Assembly: GCF_009930875.1 (NCBI RefSeq) | Contig: NZ_CP025249.1 | Location: 2,914,001-2,978,000, forward strand | Length of the DNA: 64,000 nucleotides | Direction: 5' to 3' | Origin: Actinomyces sp. 432 | Lineage (GTDB): Bacteria; Actinomycetota; Actinomycetes; Actinomycetales; Actinomycetaceae | In this document: positions 10,434 through 19,272 of the stretch, in pieces | How positions within the stretch are numbered: position 1 is the stretch's first letter | How the letters are laid out: each line of letters begins with the position of its first letter | Notes under the pieces: generated by a model | Seen by the model: only the letters and a program-made list of their open reading frames with translations | Database searches by the model: none | What the model was told of the DNA's origin: nothing | Translations under genes and position numbers: made by a program

Positions 10434-10473
10434 CCTCGTGGCCGCCGGGGAGGACCGTCCGGCGGCCACGAGG
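10434..10473 (-). terminator. Strong hairpin after the major tail protein gene
   Basis: Perfect 15-bp inverted repeat (CCTCGTGGCCGCCGG and its complement) around a 10-base loop, in the 91-base gap between the major tail protein and the tail chaperone. No U-tract follows, so it may be a partial terminator or an mRNA 3' end stabiliser that lets the tail tube protein be made in excess. Confidence 0.65.
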
Positions 10474-10479
10474 AGTCAG

Positions 10480-11040
10480 TCACGCGCCCCGCGGCTTGAA
10501 GTTCGGGTCGTCGGTCACGAGGATGACGTCCTCGGTGAAGGTGCCGGTGATCGTGTAGGCGGTGTCCTGCGTGCCGGACAGGGTGAAGTCGGAGCGCTCG
10601 CCGATCTCGTACTTCGGGCACGCCCACACGTAGGTGTGGCCGTTGGCCTTCGCGGAGATGACGATCGCCACCTCGGTGATGTCGTTGGCGGCGGAGAGCA
10701 CGTGCCGGCTCACACCGCCGGTCTCGCTGGACTCCTTGATCTGCCACTGCAGGCCCAGGGTCTGCAGGTTGGACTGCAAGGCGACGAAGCTGAAGTCGAC
10801 GGAGGATTCGGTCATCCTGGTCTTGTAGACGCGGTTGCCCTGGTGCCCGCGCCGCTTCTCCACGCTGTCGGACGGGGTGAAAACCTGCGTGTCCTGGCCG
10901 ATCCAGCCGACCTCCACGAAGGCCGGGTCCATCTTGTCGATGGAGGTAGGCATGGGGGTGCCGACCGGGGCGAGAGCGACGAAATCATCGTCGCTGCCGA
11001 ACTGGAGTACCTGCTCGGCGTTCAATAGTGCGTAGGTCAT
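10480..11040 (-). CDS. Major tail protein (tail tube)
   Basis: 186-residue subunit that stacks into the tail tube. Starts at ATG 11040 (MTYALLNAEQVLQFGSDDDF), overlapping the stop of the upstream gene. Beta-rich throughout, with VDFSFVALQSNLQTLGLQW, ITEVAIVISAKANGHTYVWA and a terminal TAYTITGTFTEDVILVTDD, which match the tube fold and length of actinophage tail tube proteins. Position between the head-tail joining genes and the chaperone/tape measure pair supports this. A strong hairpin follows the stop. Confidence 0.88.
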   Translation of the reverse strand: MTYALLNAEQVLQFGSDDDFVALAPVGTPMPTSIDKMDPAFVEVGWIGQDTQVFTPSDSVEKRRGHQGNRVYKTRMTESSVDFSFVALQSNLQTLGLQWQIKESSETGGVSRHVLSAANDITEVAIVISAKANGHTYVWACPKYEIGERSDFTLSGTQDTAYTITGTFTEDVILVTDDPNFKPRGA

Positions 11041-11261
11041 GGAAGTGTCTCCTGCTTGTTGTGGGGGTGGTGTTGCTTGTTGCTGTGTGGTGTGGCGGCC
11101 TTCTCGCCGTCGGCGGCGGGCGGGGCGTCGACTGCCTGCCCGGCACGGAGCAGCCGCAGCCGCTCCGACTCATGGGTGACAGCCACAACCCGGCCGATGG
11201 CGTCCACCCCGAGCGGCCGGCCGTCGACCTGGCACGGGGCAGTAATCCTCATCAGAGTCAC
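11037..11261 (-). CDS. Small protein between tail terminator and tail tube genes, function unknown
   Basis: 74 residues from GTG 11261, whose GTGA overlaps the stop of the tail terminator gene. The next gene's ATG overlaps its own stop. N-terminal strands VTLMRITAPCQVDGRPL and GRVVAVTHESERLRLLRAGQA look like a compact beta domain; the C-terminus is polar and His/Gln-rich. I do not recognise a family. The double overlap argues that it is translated as part of the head-tail joining operon. Confidence 0.65.
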   Translation of the reverse strand: MTLMRITAPCQVDGRPLGVDAIGRVVAVTHESERLRLLRAGQAVDAPPAADGEKAATPHSNKQHHPHNKQETLP

Positions 11262-11650
11262 GTAGCCTCCTCGTCGATGAGCTGGTGGCGGACCCGGATG
11301 GTCCACCGGTAGCGCCGGTACCCGGCCAGCGCGGGCGGCTCACGGGACGGCCCCGCATACTCGCTTCGGCCGATCACGCGCACACCCCCGACGGTCGGCG
11401 GCAGGTGGCGGAGCACGTGGTCGCGCACCGTGTCGGCGAGCCGCCACGCGTCCGCGTCCCCGCGGCTGGACCACGCCTCCACGGTGATGGTCGGCTCGTC
11501 GTAGGCGAGCCCGCCCGCCCCGCCGACCCGCTCTAGGTACAGGTACCGGTCGGGCCGCGGGTTGGGGTGCTCGCCCGCCCACGCCGGCACCCCAGTTAGG
11601 GCCTCCAGGTGGGCGCGCAGCCGGTCCAGGAAATCGGGGGGCGGGGTCAC
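11258..11650 (-). CDS. Tail terminator / tail completion protein
   Basis: 130 residues from GTG 11650. Contains a long N-terminal helix (DFLDRLRAHLEALTG), the strands PTITVEAWSSRGDADAW and a terminal GYRRYRWTIRVRHQLI, the alpha-beta layout of siphovirus tail terminators, which cap the tube and join it to the neck. Placed directly before the tail tube gene, the usual position. Stop and start codons overlap on both sides. Family assignment is from layout and gene order, so moderate. Confidence 0.7.
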   Translation of the reverse strand: MTPPPDFLDRLRAHLEALTGVPAWAGEHPNPRPDRYLYLERVGGAGGLAYDEPTITVEAWSSRGDADAWRLADTVRDHVLRHLPPTVGGVRVIGRSEYAGPSREPPALAGYRRYRWTIRVRHQLIDEEAT

Positions 11651-11898
11651 CGGCCGGCCCCCACAGCCTTGATGAGCACGTTGTCGTCGGCCTGCCTGCG
11701 GCGCCCCACAGGGTCACTGGTGCGGACCTGCGCGCCGTACCGGTTGACTCGCTGGGGGCGTCGGCGGGTGTGGAATCCGGGGCCGGCTGCCTGCGCGATG
11801 CGGGCTGCCCGCTCGTCGATGATCGCCTGGACCTTCGGGTGGTTGAGCACGGCCCGGACACCCGGACCGGACATGACCACCTTGACACCGTCACTCAT
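11647..11898 (-). CDS. Head-tail joining protein, small (HK97 gp10-like, tentative)
   Basis: 83 residues from ATG 11898 (MSDGVKVVMSGPGVRAVL), overlapping the stop of its upstream neighbour. Contains a basic helix (VQAIIDERAARIAQAAG) and an Arg-rich middle. Many actinophages carry such a short protein between the head-closure and tail-terminator genes, annotated as minor tail or HK97-gp10-like. I rely mostly on position; the sequence alone is weak evidence. Confidence 0.65.
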   Translation of the reverse strand: MSDGVKVVMSGPGVRAVLNHPKVQAIIDERAARIAQAAGPGFHTRRRPQRVNRYGAQVRTSDPVGRRRQADDNVLIKAVGAGR

Positions 11899-12245
11899 TG
11901 GGCGTGCCCCCATCTGCGGCAGGAGACCTGGATATTGGATACGGCCCCGGTCGGGGACGTGTTGGCGGCGGGCTCGCCGACGATCACCCAGTCGGTCCCG
12001 GGATCGTCGGGGAACCGGAGCCTGCACGCCCCGGTAACCGGCGCGCCGGGGTTGAGGTACACGGTGCGGGTGCCGAGGATCGTATCCAGCCCATCCGAGG
12101 AGGATTGGGCGGGCGCCCCCATCTCCCAGATGCACGGCACCATGGCCTCGGTGGTGGTGCCCCAGTCGAGCACCTCGTGGCCCCGCTCGATGCGGGTTCC
12201 CGGCGTGACGATGGTGACCCGCTGGCGGGCGAACGACGGCAACAT
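11895..12245 (-). CDS. Head closure / head-tail stopper protein
   Basis: 116 residues (MLPSFARQRVTIVTPGTRIE). Beta-rich with an N-terminal strand pair, DWGTTTEAMVPCIWEMG, a central TRTVYLNPGAPVTGACRLRF and a WVIVGEPAANTS strand. This matches the stopper fold proteins that plug the portal-connector channel. It follows the connector gene by 12 bases and overlaps the next gene. Assignment rests on gene order plus strand pattern. Confidence 0.7.
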   Translation of the reverse strand: MLPSFARQRVTIVTPGTRIERGHEVLDWGTTTEAMVPCIWEMGAPAQSSSDGLDTILGTRTVYLNPGAPVTGACRLRFPDDPGTDWVIVGEPAANTSPTGAVSNIQVSCRRWGHAQ

Positions 12246-12257
12246 GCGTGGCCTCCT

Positions 12258-12797
12258 CTATGCCCAGTTTTGGAGCCGGTATGGGGCGAGCGCCTGCATG
12301 TCCTCCCCGGTCATGGTGAGGCCGGACCGCCCCCAGGTGACGGAGACCTGCCCGGCCTGCTCGCGGGTGGCCCCCATGGGGGACGCGAGCACGGCCAGCA
12401 CCTGGGCGGTGACGACGCCGGCCAGTGGCGGGCACGTCTCCCACCCGTGCCGCACCGCCACCTGGACGGCGCGGAATCGGTCTGGGAAGCGGCCGCGGCG
12501 GAGCCGGATCATGCCCGCCCCGGACCAGTCCCACAGGGCCGGGTCCACTACCTCGCCGTCGACGGTCAGGTCGGCGGCGGACAGGAGCCTGCCGGTGGGC
12601 AGGCTGAGTGACTGGCCGCCCTCGCCGTCGAGGAGCATGGTCTCCTCGACGACGGGGGCGATGTGCCAGCCCGCCCACGCCCTCGCGGCTTCGGTGGCGG
12701 CGTCGAGGAGCACCTTGATGCGCGGGTCACCGTCTGCGACTTGCCCGCCGGATGCGGCGGCAATGTCTGCCGTGGTCAGGATTGGCGGCGCGCTCAC
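12258..12797 (-). CDS. Head-tail connector (adaptor, gp6-like)
   Basis: 179 residues from GTG 12797, preceded by GAGGGG; an upstream extension in the same frame has low-complexity codons and no better start. The N-terminal helices (ILTTADIAAASGG, IKVLLDAATEAARAWAGWHIAP) and later QVAVRHGWETCPPLAGVVTA resemble HK97 gp6-type adaptor rings that dock on the portal. It follows the capsid and a small linker gene and precedes the stopper, the expected order of neck genes. Confidence 0.75.
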   Translation of the reverse strand: MSAPPILTTADIAAASGGQVADGDPRIKVLLDAATEAARAWAGWHIAPVVEETMLLDGEGGQSLSLPTGRLLSAADLTVDGEVVDPALWDWSGAGMIRLRRGRFPDRFRAVQVAVRHGWETCPPLAGVVTAQVLAVLASPMGATREQAGQVSVTWGRSGLTMTGEDMQALAPYRLQNWA

Positions 12798-12816
12798 AAT
12801 GATGCCCCCTCGGCGA

Positions 12817-13017
12817 CTACTGGTTGGTGGCGGTTGGGCGGCGACGGCGGGACGGCTTGACCGCCGCCTCCGGCTCGGGCTCCGCCTCCGGCTCGGGTGC
12901 GGCGGGCTCGGCCTGGTGCCGGCCGAGGCGCGCCTCGACGTCGACCAGGCCGAGCGCCTGCGCATCCTCCAGCCGGTACCGGACACCACCCACGGTGACC
13001 ATTACGTGCCCAGCCAT
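12817..13017 (-). CDS. Small phage protein after the capsid gene, function unknown
   Basis: 66 residues from ATG 13017, which overlaps the capsid stop (TGATG). N-terminal strand and turn MAGHVMVTVGGVRYRLEDAQ, then an Ala/Pro/Glu-rich stretch of repeated PEPEAE units and a basic end (KPSRRRRPTATNQ). Similar short proteins with charged tails are common between capsid and connector genes of actinophages. It could be a decoration or adaptor-binding protein; no family recognised. Confidence 0.65.
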   Translation of the reverse strand: MAGHVMVTVGGVRYRLEDAQALGLVDVEARLGRHQAEPAAPEPEAEPEPEAAVKPSRRRRPTATNQ

Positions 13018-14266
13018 CAGGCTGCCTTGACCAGGCAGAGGCGGTTGGGCCGCCAAATGACCACGCCCGCACGCAGCTCAGCACGCACGTACACAAGGTT
13101 CCGCTGTGCGAAATCCTTGTGCTGGTTGAACGCGGTCACGGCAAGGCCCTCACGGTCGAGCAGCTGCACCTGCTTGAAGTCACCGACGAGCGCCTGACCG
13201 GCCGGGATCTTCTCCGACGCGATCACCGGCACACCCCACAGGGTGCCAGGGCCGGTACCGAAGGGACCCTGGCCGTAGAAGCGGCCGGTGGTGTCCTGCA
13301 GGAGGTCGATCTCCTCCTGGTCCTCCGGGTTGAGGAGGACGGCGGTGGTGACGCCGCCGACACGCTGCACGCGGCCCTTGGCGCGGCGCACGGCCTTGAC
13401 CAGGCCCATCGTGTCGGCGCCGTCGGGGTTGACCTCCTGCACGCCACTGGTGGCGAGGATGCCGGTGGGCTCGCCGGTGCCGGTGCCGTTGAGCACCTTG
13501 TCCTCGATCACAGAGTCCAGGTTGTACGCCAAGCTGGTCTGCATGTAGGAGGCGAACGCGGGGCGTCGGAGAGCAGCTGGTTGGTGACGACGAAACCGTC
13601 CGCGAAGGTGTACGGGCGGGCGTCAGCCAGCGTGGTGGTCATGTCGGAGGTCGGCTTGAGGCCGTCATCCGCACTGGTGGCCTCCTCCACAATCGCCGCG
13701 TTGTTCGTGACGCCGGTGATCTGCACGTAGTCGAAGGGGCCGGACATGCGGCCGCGACCGATGACGTCGAGCAGGGTCAGCGGGCGGCGGTCCACCATGT
13801 CGACGGTCGGGTACCGGTCGACGGTCGGGTGGCTGATCGGGGTGCCGAGCACGGCCCCGTCGGCCTTCCTGTTGGCCAGGAAGTCGGCCATGTCGCCGAT
13901 CTTGACGCGAGGCATCGACAGTGGGGTGCCCTCACCCAGGCCGGCCGGGTTCGCCTTGCGGAACGCCTGGTAGGCGTCGGAGCGGATGTACCGGTCGCCC
14001 AGGTCGCGGGCCTTGGTGCGAGTGTCCTCGCCGGGCTCGTAATCGTCGACGGCGTCGGCATCGTTGGTCTTGGCGATGGCGGCGAGGGCGGCCTTCGCAT
14101 CCTTGGCGCCCGCGATACGGGCGTCCAGGGCCTTCACCTCGGCCACGGCGTCCTCCACGGCCTTGATCTGCTCGTCGGTGACGTCCGCGCCGGCGGAGGT
14201 CATGATGTTCTGCGCGTCCAGGGCGGCCTTGACGGCGGCCTCGCGCGCCTCGGTGAGCGTAGCCAT
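13017..14266 (-). pseudogene. Major capsid protein, HK97 fold (frameshifted)
   Basis: Start ATG 14266 overlaps the protease stop. The first frame encodes about 235 residues: a helical scaffold-like delta domain (VKAALDAQNIMTSAGADVTD, VAEVKALDARIAGAKDAKAA) and the start of the shell domain (PFDYVQITGVTNNAAIVEEA, ADGFVVTNQLLSDA). The second frame continues with FASYMQTSLAYNLDSVIEDK, VLNGTGTGEPTGIL and ends in WRPNRLCLVKAA at 13017. Adding one base to GGGG at 13560-13563 gives 416 residues, a normal capsid length. A true loss of the capsid would make the prophage non-productive; a sequencing indel is likelier. Confidence 0.9.
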
Positions 14267-14985
14267 CAGGCTGCGTCTCCCTTCTCCCCCACCGTGGTGA
14301 GGGCTCGTATCTGTTGGGTGAGTCGCGCGACGGCCTCCGCCCGCGACTGGGCCTTGCCGCCGCATGTGGCCTCGGCCCCTTCGCGGGTGTTGTCGTCGGC
14401 TGCCCCCTTCTCGGGGGTGGTCTGGTGGGCGAGGAGCGCCCGGACGGCCGCTACCTCTCCGGGCGTGAGGGCATCCGCGACGGCGGGGGTCTTCACGTCC
14501 TCAATGCTGGTGTCCTGGTTAGCGCCGACCGGCACCACGGACACCTCGTACAGCTTCAAATCGCGCAATTCGCGCGCCTCGCTGCCGTCGGAGAGTTGGA
14601 TGGTGCCGGAGTCGCGGATGTCGAACGCAAAGCTCATCTGGGCGACGGCCCCGGCACGCAGTAGGTCGCGGACGCGCTGGGCCTTCGGAGCATCCGGGTA
14701 GAGGCGGGCGTCGACTTTCAGGCCGTGGTCGTCCTCCATGGCGGAGCGGAGGTCGCCGATGAAATAGTCGGGGTCGTCCATGCGGTGCCCCCACAGGACG
14801 GGGATCGGCCGCCCAGACTCCTCCCACTCCTTCAGCGTCTTCGCGAATGCGCCCTTTTTGACGACGTCGCCGTAGGAGTCGGGCTCCCGCGTGAACGTGG
14901 ACGCGTAGCCGGTGAACCCGGGCTCGCCGCCACTATCTGTGCCGTCGGAGAGCTTGACCGGGACGGTAATGGTTTTCGTGAGCAT
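14266..14985 (-). CDS. HK97-family prohead protease
   Basis: 239 residues from ATG 14985. Serine protease that removes the capsid delta domain during maturation. Matches include GFTGYASTFTREPDSYGDVV, the catalytic-His region IPVLWGHRMDDPDYFIGD, and the Ser region AGAVAQMSFAFDIRDS, followed by LYEVSVVPVGANQDT, all typical of the family. The C-terminal 80 residues are charged and helical. Located between portal and capsid with the downstream ATG overlapping its stop. A longer upstream frame exists but overlaps the portal end and has no better start. Confidence 0.9.
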   Translation of the reverse strand: MLTKTITVPVKLSDGTDSGGEPGFTGYASTFTREPDSYGDVVKKGAFAKTLKEWEESGRPIPVLWGHRMDDPDYFIGDLRSAMEDDHGLKVDARLYPDAPKAQRVRDLLRAGAVAQMSFAFDIRDSGTIQLSDGSEARELRDLKLYEVSVVPVGANQDTSIEDVKTPAVADALTPGEVAAVRALLAHQTTPEKGAADDNTREGAEATCGGKAQSRAEAVARLTQQIRALTTVGEKGDAA

Positions 14986-14998
14986 ACCTATGCCTGTC

Positions 14999-16927
14999 CT
15001 AGATGGTGAGGTTGACGGAGCAGTTGCAGCCGGCGCACTCGTCCGCGCCCAGGCTCGGATCACCCGGCCACGTCAACCCGTTAGAGAAGGTCTCGCCCTG
15101 GGGGACGGTCTCCCCGTCCAGGGCCGCATGAGACGGGCGCGGATTCGGGCCGGCAACCCAGGTTTTGGTGCCCTGCCCGGGGGCGGCCTGCCTGCCCGCT
15201 TCTAGGACCGCCCAGGCGACCATCGCGGCCGCGAATGCGTGCCCGCCCGCCCCCGTACGCTGTGCCTCGGCACGGTCAAACACCGTGGCGGGGTCGGTGT
15301 CGGCGGCGAGCGCCTGCTCGATCTGCGCCCGGGTGGCGTCGTTGACCCACTGTGCGCGGGCTCGGGTGACGGCTGCCAGGTAGGCGCGCGTCCGGGGCGT
15401 GGACCACACGCCGTCAGGGTCGAAGCCGAGCCGCTGGCACGTGTCCGGGCCGACCTCGGCGACGATCTCGGCGGCCAGGGCGTCTAGATCCTCGGCCAGC
15501 TCGCGGTTCCACCGGTCGGTGTCCCACCAGTCCGCTGCCTTAGCGCCGAGGGCGGACAGGACGGCTCGACGCTGCCGGGCGAAGTGGCGGGTGAGGACGG
15601 CGGCCGCCCGGTCGGGCCACTCGCCTTCCATGCCGCGGGCCTTCACCTCACGCCCGCCAGCCTTCACGGCCGGGGAGGGCGCCGCCGCCTGATTCTGTAC
15701 CCCACTATCCGTGGGGGATGTCTGCCCGCCGACGAGCACGTTCAGCGGCGTCACCAGGTCATCCCCGCCGTCAATCGCCGGCAAGTTGGCCTTCGCCCTG
15801 GCCTCGTTGCGGGTCAGCCACGGCGCGCCGGTCGCGGTCTGCAGGTTGCGGGCCTGCTCCTCGAAGCTGCCGCGCAACTTGGCGTCAAGGTTGGCCTCAA
15901 TGTAGAGGCGCCTGCCGTCGCTGTACCGGTCGGCGAGCGGGGAGAGAGCCTGCTCCCACACCGCAATGTAGGGGCCCAGGTAGTCGCGGTACAGGGACTC
16001 TCTCATTGACTCCATGTTGGAGTAGGTGCCCTGCCGGATACCGAGCAGCTCGGGCGCGATGTGGTAGGCGGTGCACACCTCCACGTCGGTCAGCTGCCGG
16101 GCCTCCAGGTCGTCAATATCGGTCGGCTTGTACGACCGGTCGTGCCACTCCATGCCATCGTCAAGCAGCGCCGTACCACCGGCACGCTCACCGTCCCGCT
16201 CCAGTGCGCGGAGCGACTCCAAGAAGTTGGCGCGGGCAGTACGCGACGGCCACGGAGTATCGCGGCCGACCCAGCCGGTGTGCCGGGCGGCGCGGCGCAT
16301 CACGGTACGCCGGTACTCAACCGCCTCGGCGGCCTCCTCCAGGAGGGCCGTCAATGTGAGGATCGGTGAGGTGCCCCGCCCGGATGACTGGGCGTAGCCG
16401 ACGTCGAGCAGGAAGTCGGCGGGGTCGAGGTCGCGGGTGGTGCCGTCACCACGGGTGACCCGTACCGCGGTCACGAGATCCAGGCCGTCAGTCCGGAGCC
16501 GGAACTTGCGGGGAGGGATCCGCACGAGCTGCGGCCCGTCCTCACCGTCGACGATCATTGCCGCCCACCGGTCATACAGCAGCCCGTCAATCAACAACCG
16601 CTCCCAGAACCGGCGGGGCGTCTGCCCCACCGCGTGGGAGGGGCGAGCCACCAGGGCGGCTAGGGCGCCGTCGGTGACGCGGGGCCGGTCCGTGTCAGAC
16701 CGGCGCTCATACACGTGCAGCGGAATGCTGGCGATGTTGGCGGCGATGAACGACACCACCTTGCGGACCGCAGGCTGCCGCCGCCAAATACTAGCGATAC
16801 TGGCGGCGCTGGTGCCGCCGTCGTAGTCAACGAGCGGGATACCCGGGTCGGCAACGTCGAGCACGGCGGCGTGCCGGTCACCCGTCACCGCCCCGGCCAG
16901 CTCCCCCAAAGACTGAAATACGGCCAC
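14999..16927 (-). CDS. Portal protein fused to MuF-like head morphogenesis domain
   Basis: 642 residues from GTG 16927. The N-terminal 380 residues are an HK97/lambda-type portal (VRKVVSFIAANIASIPLHVY, LEARQLTDVEVCTAYHIAPE, GIRQGTYSNMESMRESLYRD). After a linker (about 395-420) the C-terminal part matches the phage Mu gpF minor head family, ending in PSHAALDGETVPQGETFSNG and a cysteine cluster ECAGCNCSVNLTI. In other phages these are two proteins, the DNA gate and an ejected or capsid-internal protein. The fusion is known in some actinophages. Three bases separate it from the small gene upstream. Confidence 0.9.
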   Translation of the reverse strand: MAVFQSLGELAGAVTGDRHAAVLDVADPGIPLVDYDGGTSAASIASIWRRQPAVRKVVSFIAANIASIPLHVYERRSDTDRPRVTDGALAALVARPSHAVGQTPRRFWERLLIDGLLYDRWAAMIVDGEDGPQLVRIPPRKFRLRTDGLDLVTAVRVTRGDGTTRDLDPADFLLDVGYAQSSGRGTSPILTLTALLEEAAEAVEYRRTVMRRAARHTGWVGRDTPWPSRTARANFLESLRALERDGERAGGTALLDDGMEWHDRSYKPTDIDDLEARQLTDVEVCTAYHIAPELLGIRQGTYSNMESMRESLYRDYLGPYIAVWEQALSPLADRYSDGRRLYIEANLDAKLRGSFEEQARNLQTATGAPWLTRNEARAKANLPAIDGGDDLVTPLNVLVGGQTSPTDSGVQNQAAAPSPAVKAGGREVKARGMEGEWPDRAAAVLTRHFARQRRAVLSALGAKAADWWDTDRWNRELAEDLDALAAEIVAEVGPDTCQRLGFDPDGVWSTPRTRAYLAAVTRARAQWVNDATRAQIEQALAADTDPATVFDRAEAQRTGAGGHAFAAAMVAWAVLEAGRQAAPGQGTKTWVAGPNPRPSHAALDGETVPQGETFSNGLTWPGDPSLGADECAGCNCSVNLTI

Positions 16928-16930
16928 GGG

Positions 16931-17125
16931 TCACACCACCTGCACGTAGGAGACAGGCAGCGGCACCACGAGCACGCCGTCAAGCGGCGCCTCCCGGCCC
17001 GCGACGGCCACGTGGGCGAGGACAAGGGCGTGCCGGGTGACAGCCTGCAGCTCACCGCGGGCGGCCTCCCCGTCCACGGGGACGACGACGGTCCGGCCCT
17101 CCCAGGCGCGCAGCGTCCTCCACAC
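16931..17125 (-). CDS. Small protein between terminase and portal, function unknown
   Basis: 64 residues from GTG 17125 with an AGGGGTGAT ribosome site 6 bases upstream. Beta-rich: GRTVVVPVDGEAARGELQAV, HALVLAHVAVAGRE, GVLVVPLPVSYVQVV. It looks like a compact barrel with no cysteines or membrane segment. The neighbouring frame (16885-17130) has worse composition and would overlap the portal. Similar short proteins occur at this position in other actinophages without a known role. Confidence 0.65.
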   Translation of the reverse strand: MWRTLRAWEGRTVVVPVDGEAARGELQAVTRHALVLAHVAVAGREAPLDGVLVVPLPVSYVQVV

Positions 17126-17150
17126 AGCAAATCACCCCTATAAGCGATAG

Positions 17151-18818
17151 TTATGAGAGCGGGAGTGGGCCGTCCTCATAGACGGACGGCGACTCCGGCG
17201 CGTTAGTCAGTAGGTCCCACAGGGCCTCGGTGGCCGCGATCAGCGGCGCCGCATCCTGCGGACTGTTGCGGCGGTCCCAGTACCAGCCGTCCCCGTAGTA
17301 GCGCTGCGCGGCCGTGTGCGCGGCCAGATTGAGCGCCTCCTGCCCCCGGTGCGCCAGCGGCGGGATACGCTCTGACGCGTCAGGGGACGCCGCGAGCACC
17401 CGGTCATACAGGAGCCCGCACCCGATCCCCAGGTCCCCGCCCTGCCACGGCACGACCGTGAGACCGTCGACCTCGGCCAGCACATCCACGAGCACGGACG
17501 CCGGGCACGCCTTCGCCTGGACAACTACCCGCGCCGGATAGTCCTCATCCACGAAGCCCCGGAACCACTCGGGCAGCCAGTCGGCCCACCCCTGCCCGGG
17601 GCGGGCCGCGACAATCTCCACCTGCGGCCGGCCGTCCGCCCGCACGCCAGCGGCGGCGACGTAGGCGGCGCTACGGTCCACGGACACGTCCACCGCGTAG
17701 GTCACCGGCGCCTCATCCGGGATCACCCCCACCGGATCAGTACATGCGTCCCACACACCATCCGGGAACGGCCCCTCACGCATGGTCGTGACCCACTGGC
17801 ACAAGCACTCGGTGCGGAACACGGGCTCCGGGTCGGTGGCCTCAGCGGACGCGAGCGACCCCTCGGCAATCGTGTACCCGAGCGACGGGTTCGCCTCAGC
17901 CCACCCGTCCCTGTCCGACGTCGCCCGCCCCGGGGCGGCAGACCACTCGAAGAGCCCGATCCCCGAGTCCTCGCCGCCACCCATAGTCACCACGGTCTCG
18001 TCAGCGTTGACCCCATCCGGGTCACCGAGACCCGCATGCGCCTTCCTCCGTAGCGTCATCAGCACCACGGACGCGTCATCGCCCGCGTTGGACAGTGTCC
18101 ACGTCTGCGCCTTCGGCCGGGCTATCGTGGTCTTCGTGACCGCACCCCACGCGTCCCAGTTCGTGTGCTCGCGCAGCTCGTCCAGGATGATCAGGTCACC
18201 GGACAGGCCACGCGCACCCTTACGGGACGACGCCTTCACCTTGTACTTGGACTTGGCGCCGCCATAGTCGATTTCGAGGGCCTTCTTGCCGTTCGTCCTG
18301 TTCACGTTGGTGACGGCGGCAGCCAGCTCGTCCACGGACTCGGCGATATCCACGCACCCCGACCACAGCTCCTCGGCGATATCGAGATCCTGCGCCGTAC
18401 CAATCAGCAGGCCAATACCGAGCACGTACATAGCCCACAAGCTGAGCACCTGCGCGAACGTCGACTTCCCGTTTTGTCTCGCCACCAGCAGGAGCACGGT
18501 CCGGTAGCGGAGCCGGGCACCGGCGGCGTCGACCTCCAGGGCACGAATCGCCAACTCCTGCTCCCACGGCAGCAGCCGCATCCCCAGCACGTCGTGCGCA
18601 AACTCGATCAGCGAGTACCCGTAGGACGTGTCTGGGGTCAGCTCGCGTGCCGCCGGGGTGCAGACGCGCGGCGTCGACCTGCCGAACCTGGTAGCGCCGG
18701 GGATCCGCAGCGGGCACTCCTCATGGGCGCGCCGCATCCAGTCGTCGAAGTAGGTGCCCTCGGGGCTAGACGGCTCGGAGGTTCGCGGTGCCCTTGCGGA
18801 GCGTTTCAAGCCGCCCAT
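17151..18818 (-). CDS. terL: Terminase large subunit
   Basis: 555 residues. ATPase and nuclease that packages the genome into proheads. ATPase domain: adenine-binding WEQELAIRALEVDAAG, Walker A variant VARQNGKS (about 115-122) and Walker B LIILDE. The C-terminal nuclease has the acidic start YAVDVSVDRSAAYVA and further Asp/Glu positions in EDYPARVVVQ. Length is typical. The ATG at 18818 overlaps the end of the upstream gene by 53 bases; a later ATG at about 18737 (MRRAHEECP) is possible, but the early start keeps the N-terminal segment seen in this family. Confidence 0.93.
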   Translation of the reverse strand: MGGLKRSARAPRTSEPSSPEGTYFDDWMRRAHEECPLRIPGATRFGRSTPRVCTPAARELTPDTSYGYSLIEFAHDVLGMRLLPWEQELAIRALEVDAAGARLRYRTVLLLVARQNGKSTFAQVLSLWAMYVLGIGLLIGTAQDLDIAEELWSGCVDIAESVDELAAAVTNVNRTNGKKALEIDYGGAKSKYKVKASSRKGARGLSGDLIILDELREHTNWDAWGAVTKTTIARPKAQTWTLSNAGDDASVVLMTLRRKAHAGLGDPDGVNADETVVTMGGGEDSGIGLFEWSAAPGRATSDRDGWAEANPSLGYTIAEGSLASAEATDPEPVFRTECLCQWVTTMREGPFPDGVWDACTDPVGVIPDEAPVTYAVDVSVDRSAAYVAAAGVRADGRPQVEIVAARPGQGWADWLPEWFRGFVDEDYPARVVVQAKACPASVLVDVLAEVDGLTVVPWQGGDLGIGCGLLYDRVLAASPDASERIPPLAHRGQEALNLAAHTAAQRYYGDGWYWDRRNSPQDAAPLIAATEALWDLLTNAPESPSVYEDGPLPLS

Positions 18819-19074
18819 TGTTGGCCTTCTTGTCCTTCTTCTCCCACGCGGCCCGCATCTCCGGCGTCAGCCCGAGCCCCGCCGCCGTCTTCAAAAACAG
18901 CGACTCGGAGACGTTGTCGAAGCGGCCGTCCTCCACGATCGGGAAGTACGGGTCGTCGAGCCGGGCGGCGAGGCGCCGGAGCAGGGCGACGGCGGCGGCG
19001 TCAGCGTCGGTCAGCCATGACGCGCCCGCGAGCGCCCGCTCGACGGCGTCGACCATGCTGTCGGCCTTGTCCAT
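18766..19074 (-). CDS. Small-terminase-like protein upstream of terL
   Basis: 102 residues (MDKADSMVDAVERALAGASW). The order of motifs, WLTDADAAAVALLRRLAARLD, a middle helix, then LGLTPEMRAAW, resembles short terminase small subunits of several actinophage groups, which recognise DNA and load the large subunit. It directly precedes and overlaps terL. However, a second gene at 19819-20103 matches the P27 small-terminase family more clearly, so this one may be a partner or a non-canonical small subunit. The C-terminus is Lys-rich (EKKDKKANNGRLETLRKG), which would suit DNA or RNA binding. Confidence 0.65.
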   Translation of the reverse strand: MDKADSMVDAVERALAGASWLTDADAAAVALLRRLAARLDDPYFPIVEDGRFDNVSESLFLKTAAGLGLTPEMRAAWEKKDKKANNGRLETLRKGTANLRAV

Positions 19075-19272
19075 TGGTACTCCTTATGTCCGCGCGACCC
19101 GGCCTGCCTCACGGGGAGGGGGAGCCCACTCCCCGCCCCCACCTGGCCGCCTGGTCACGGTTCGGTAACCTGGACGCCCCTACCCCCTGGTGCGGGGCGG
19201 CGCGCCTAGGATCGGCGGTGTGCGCCGTCGCGTCCCCGTTGCGGCGGCATCCCAGGATTGAGGAGGACCGGC

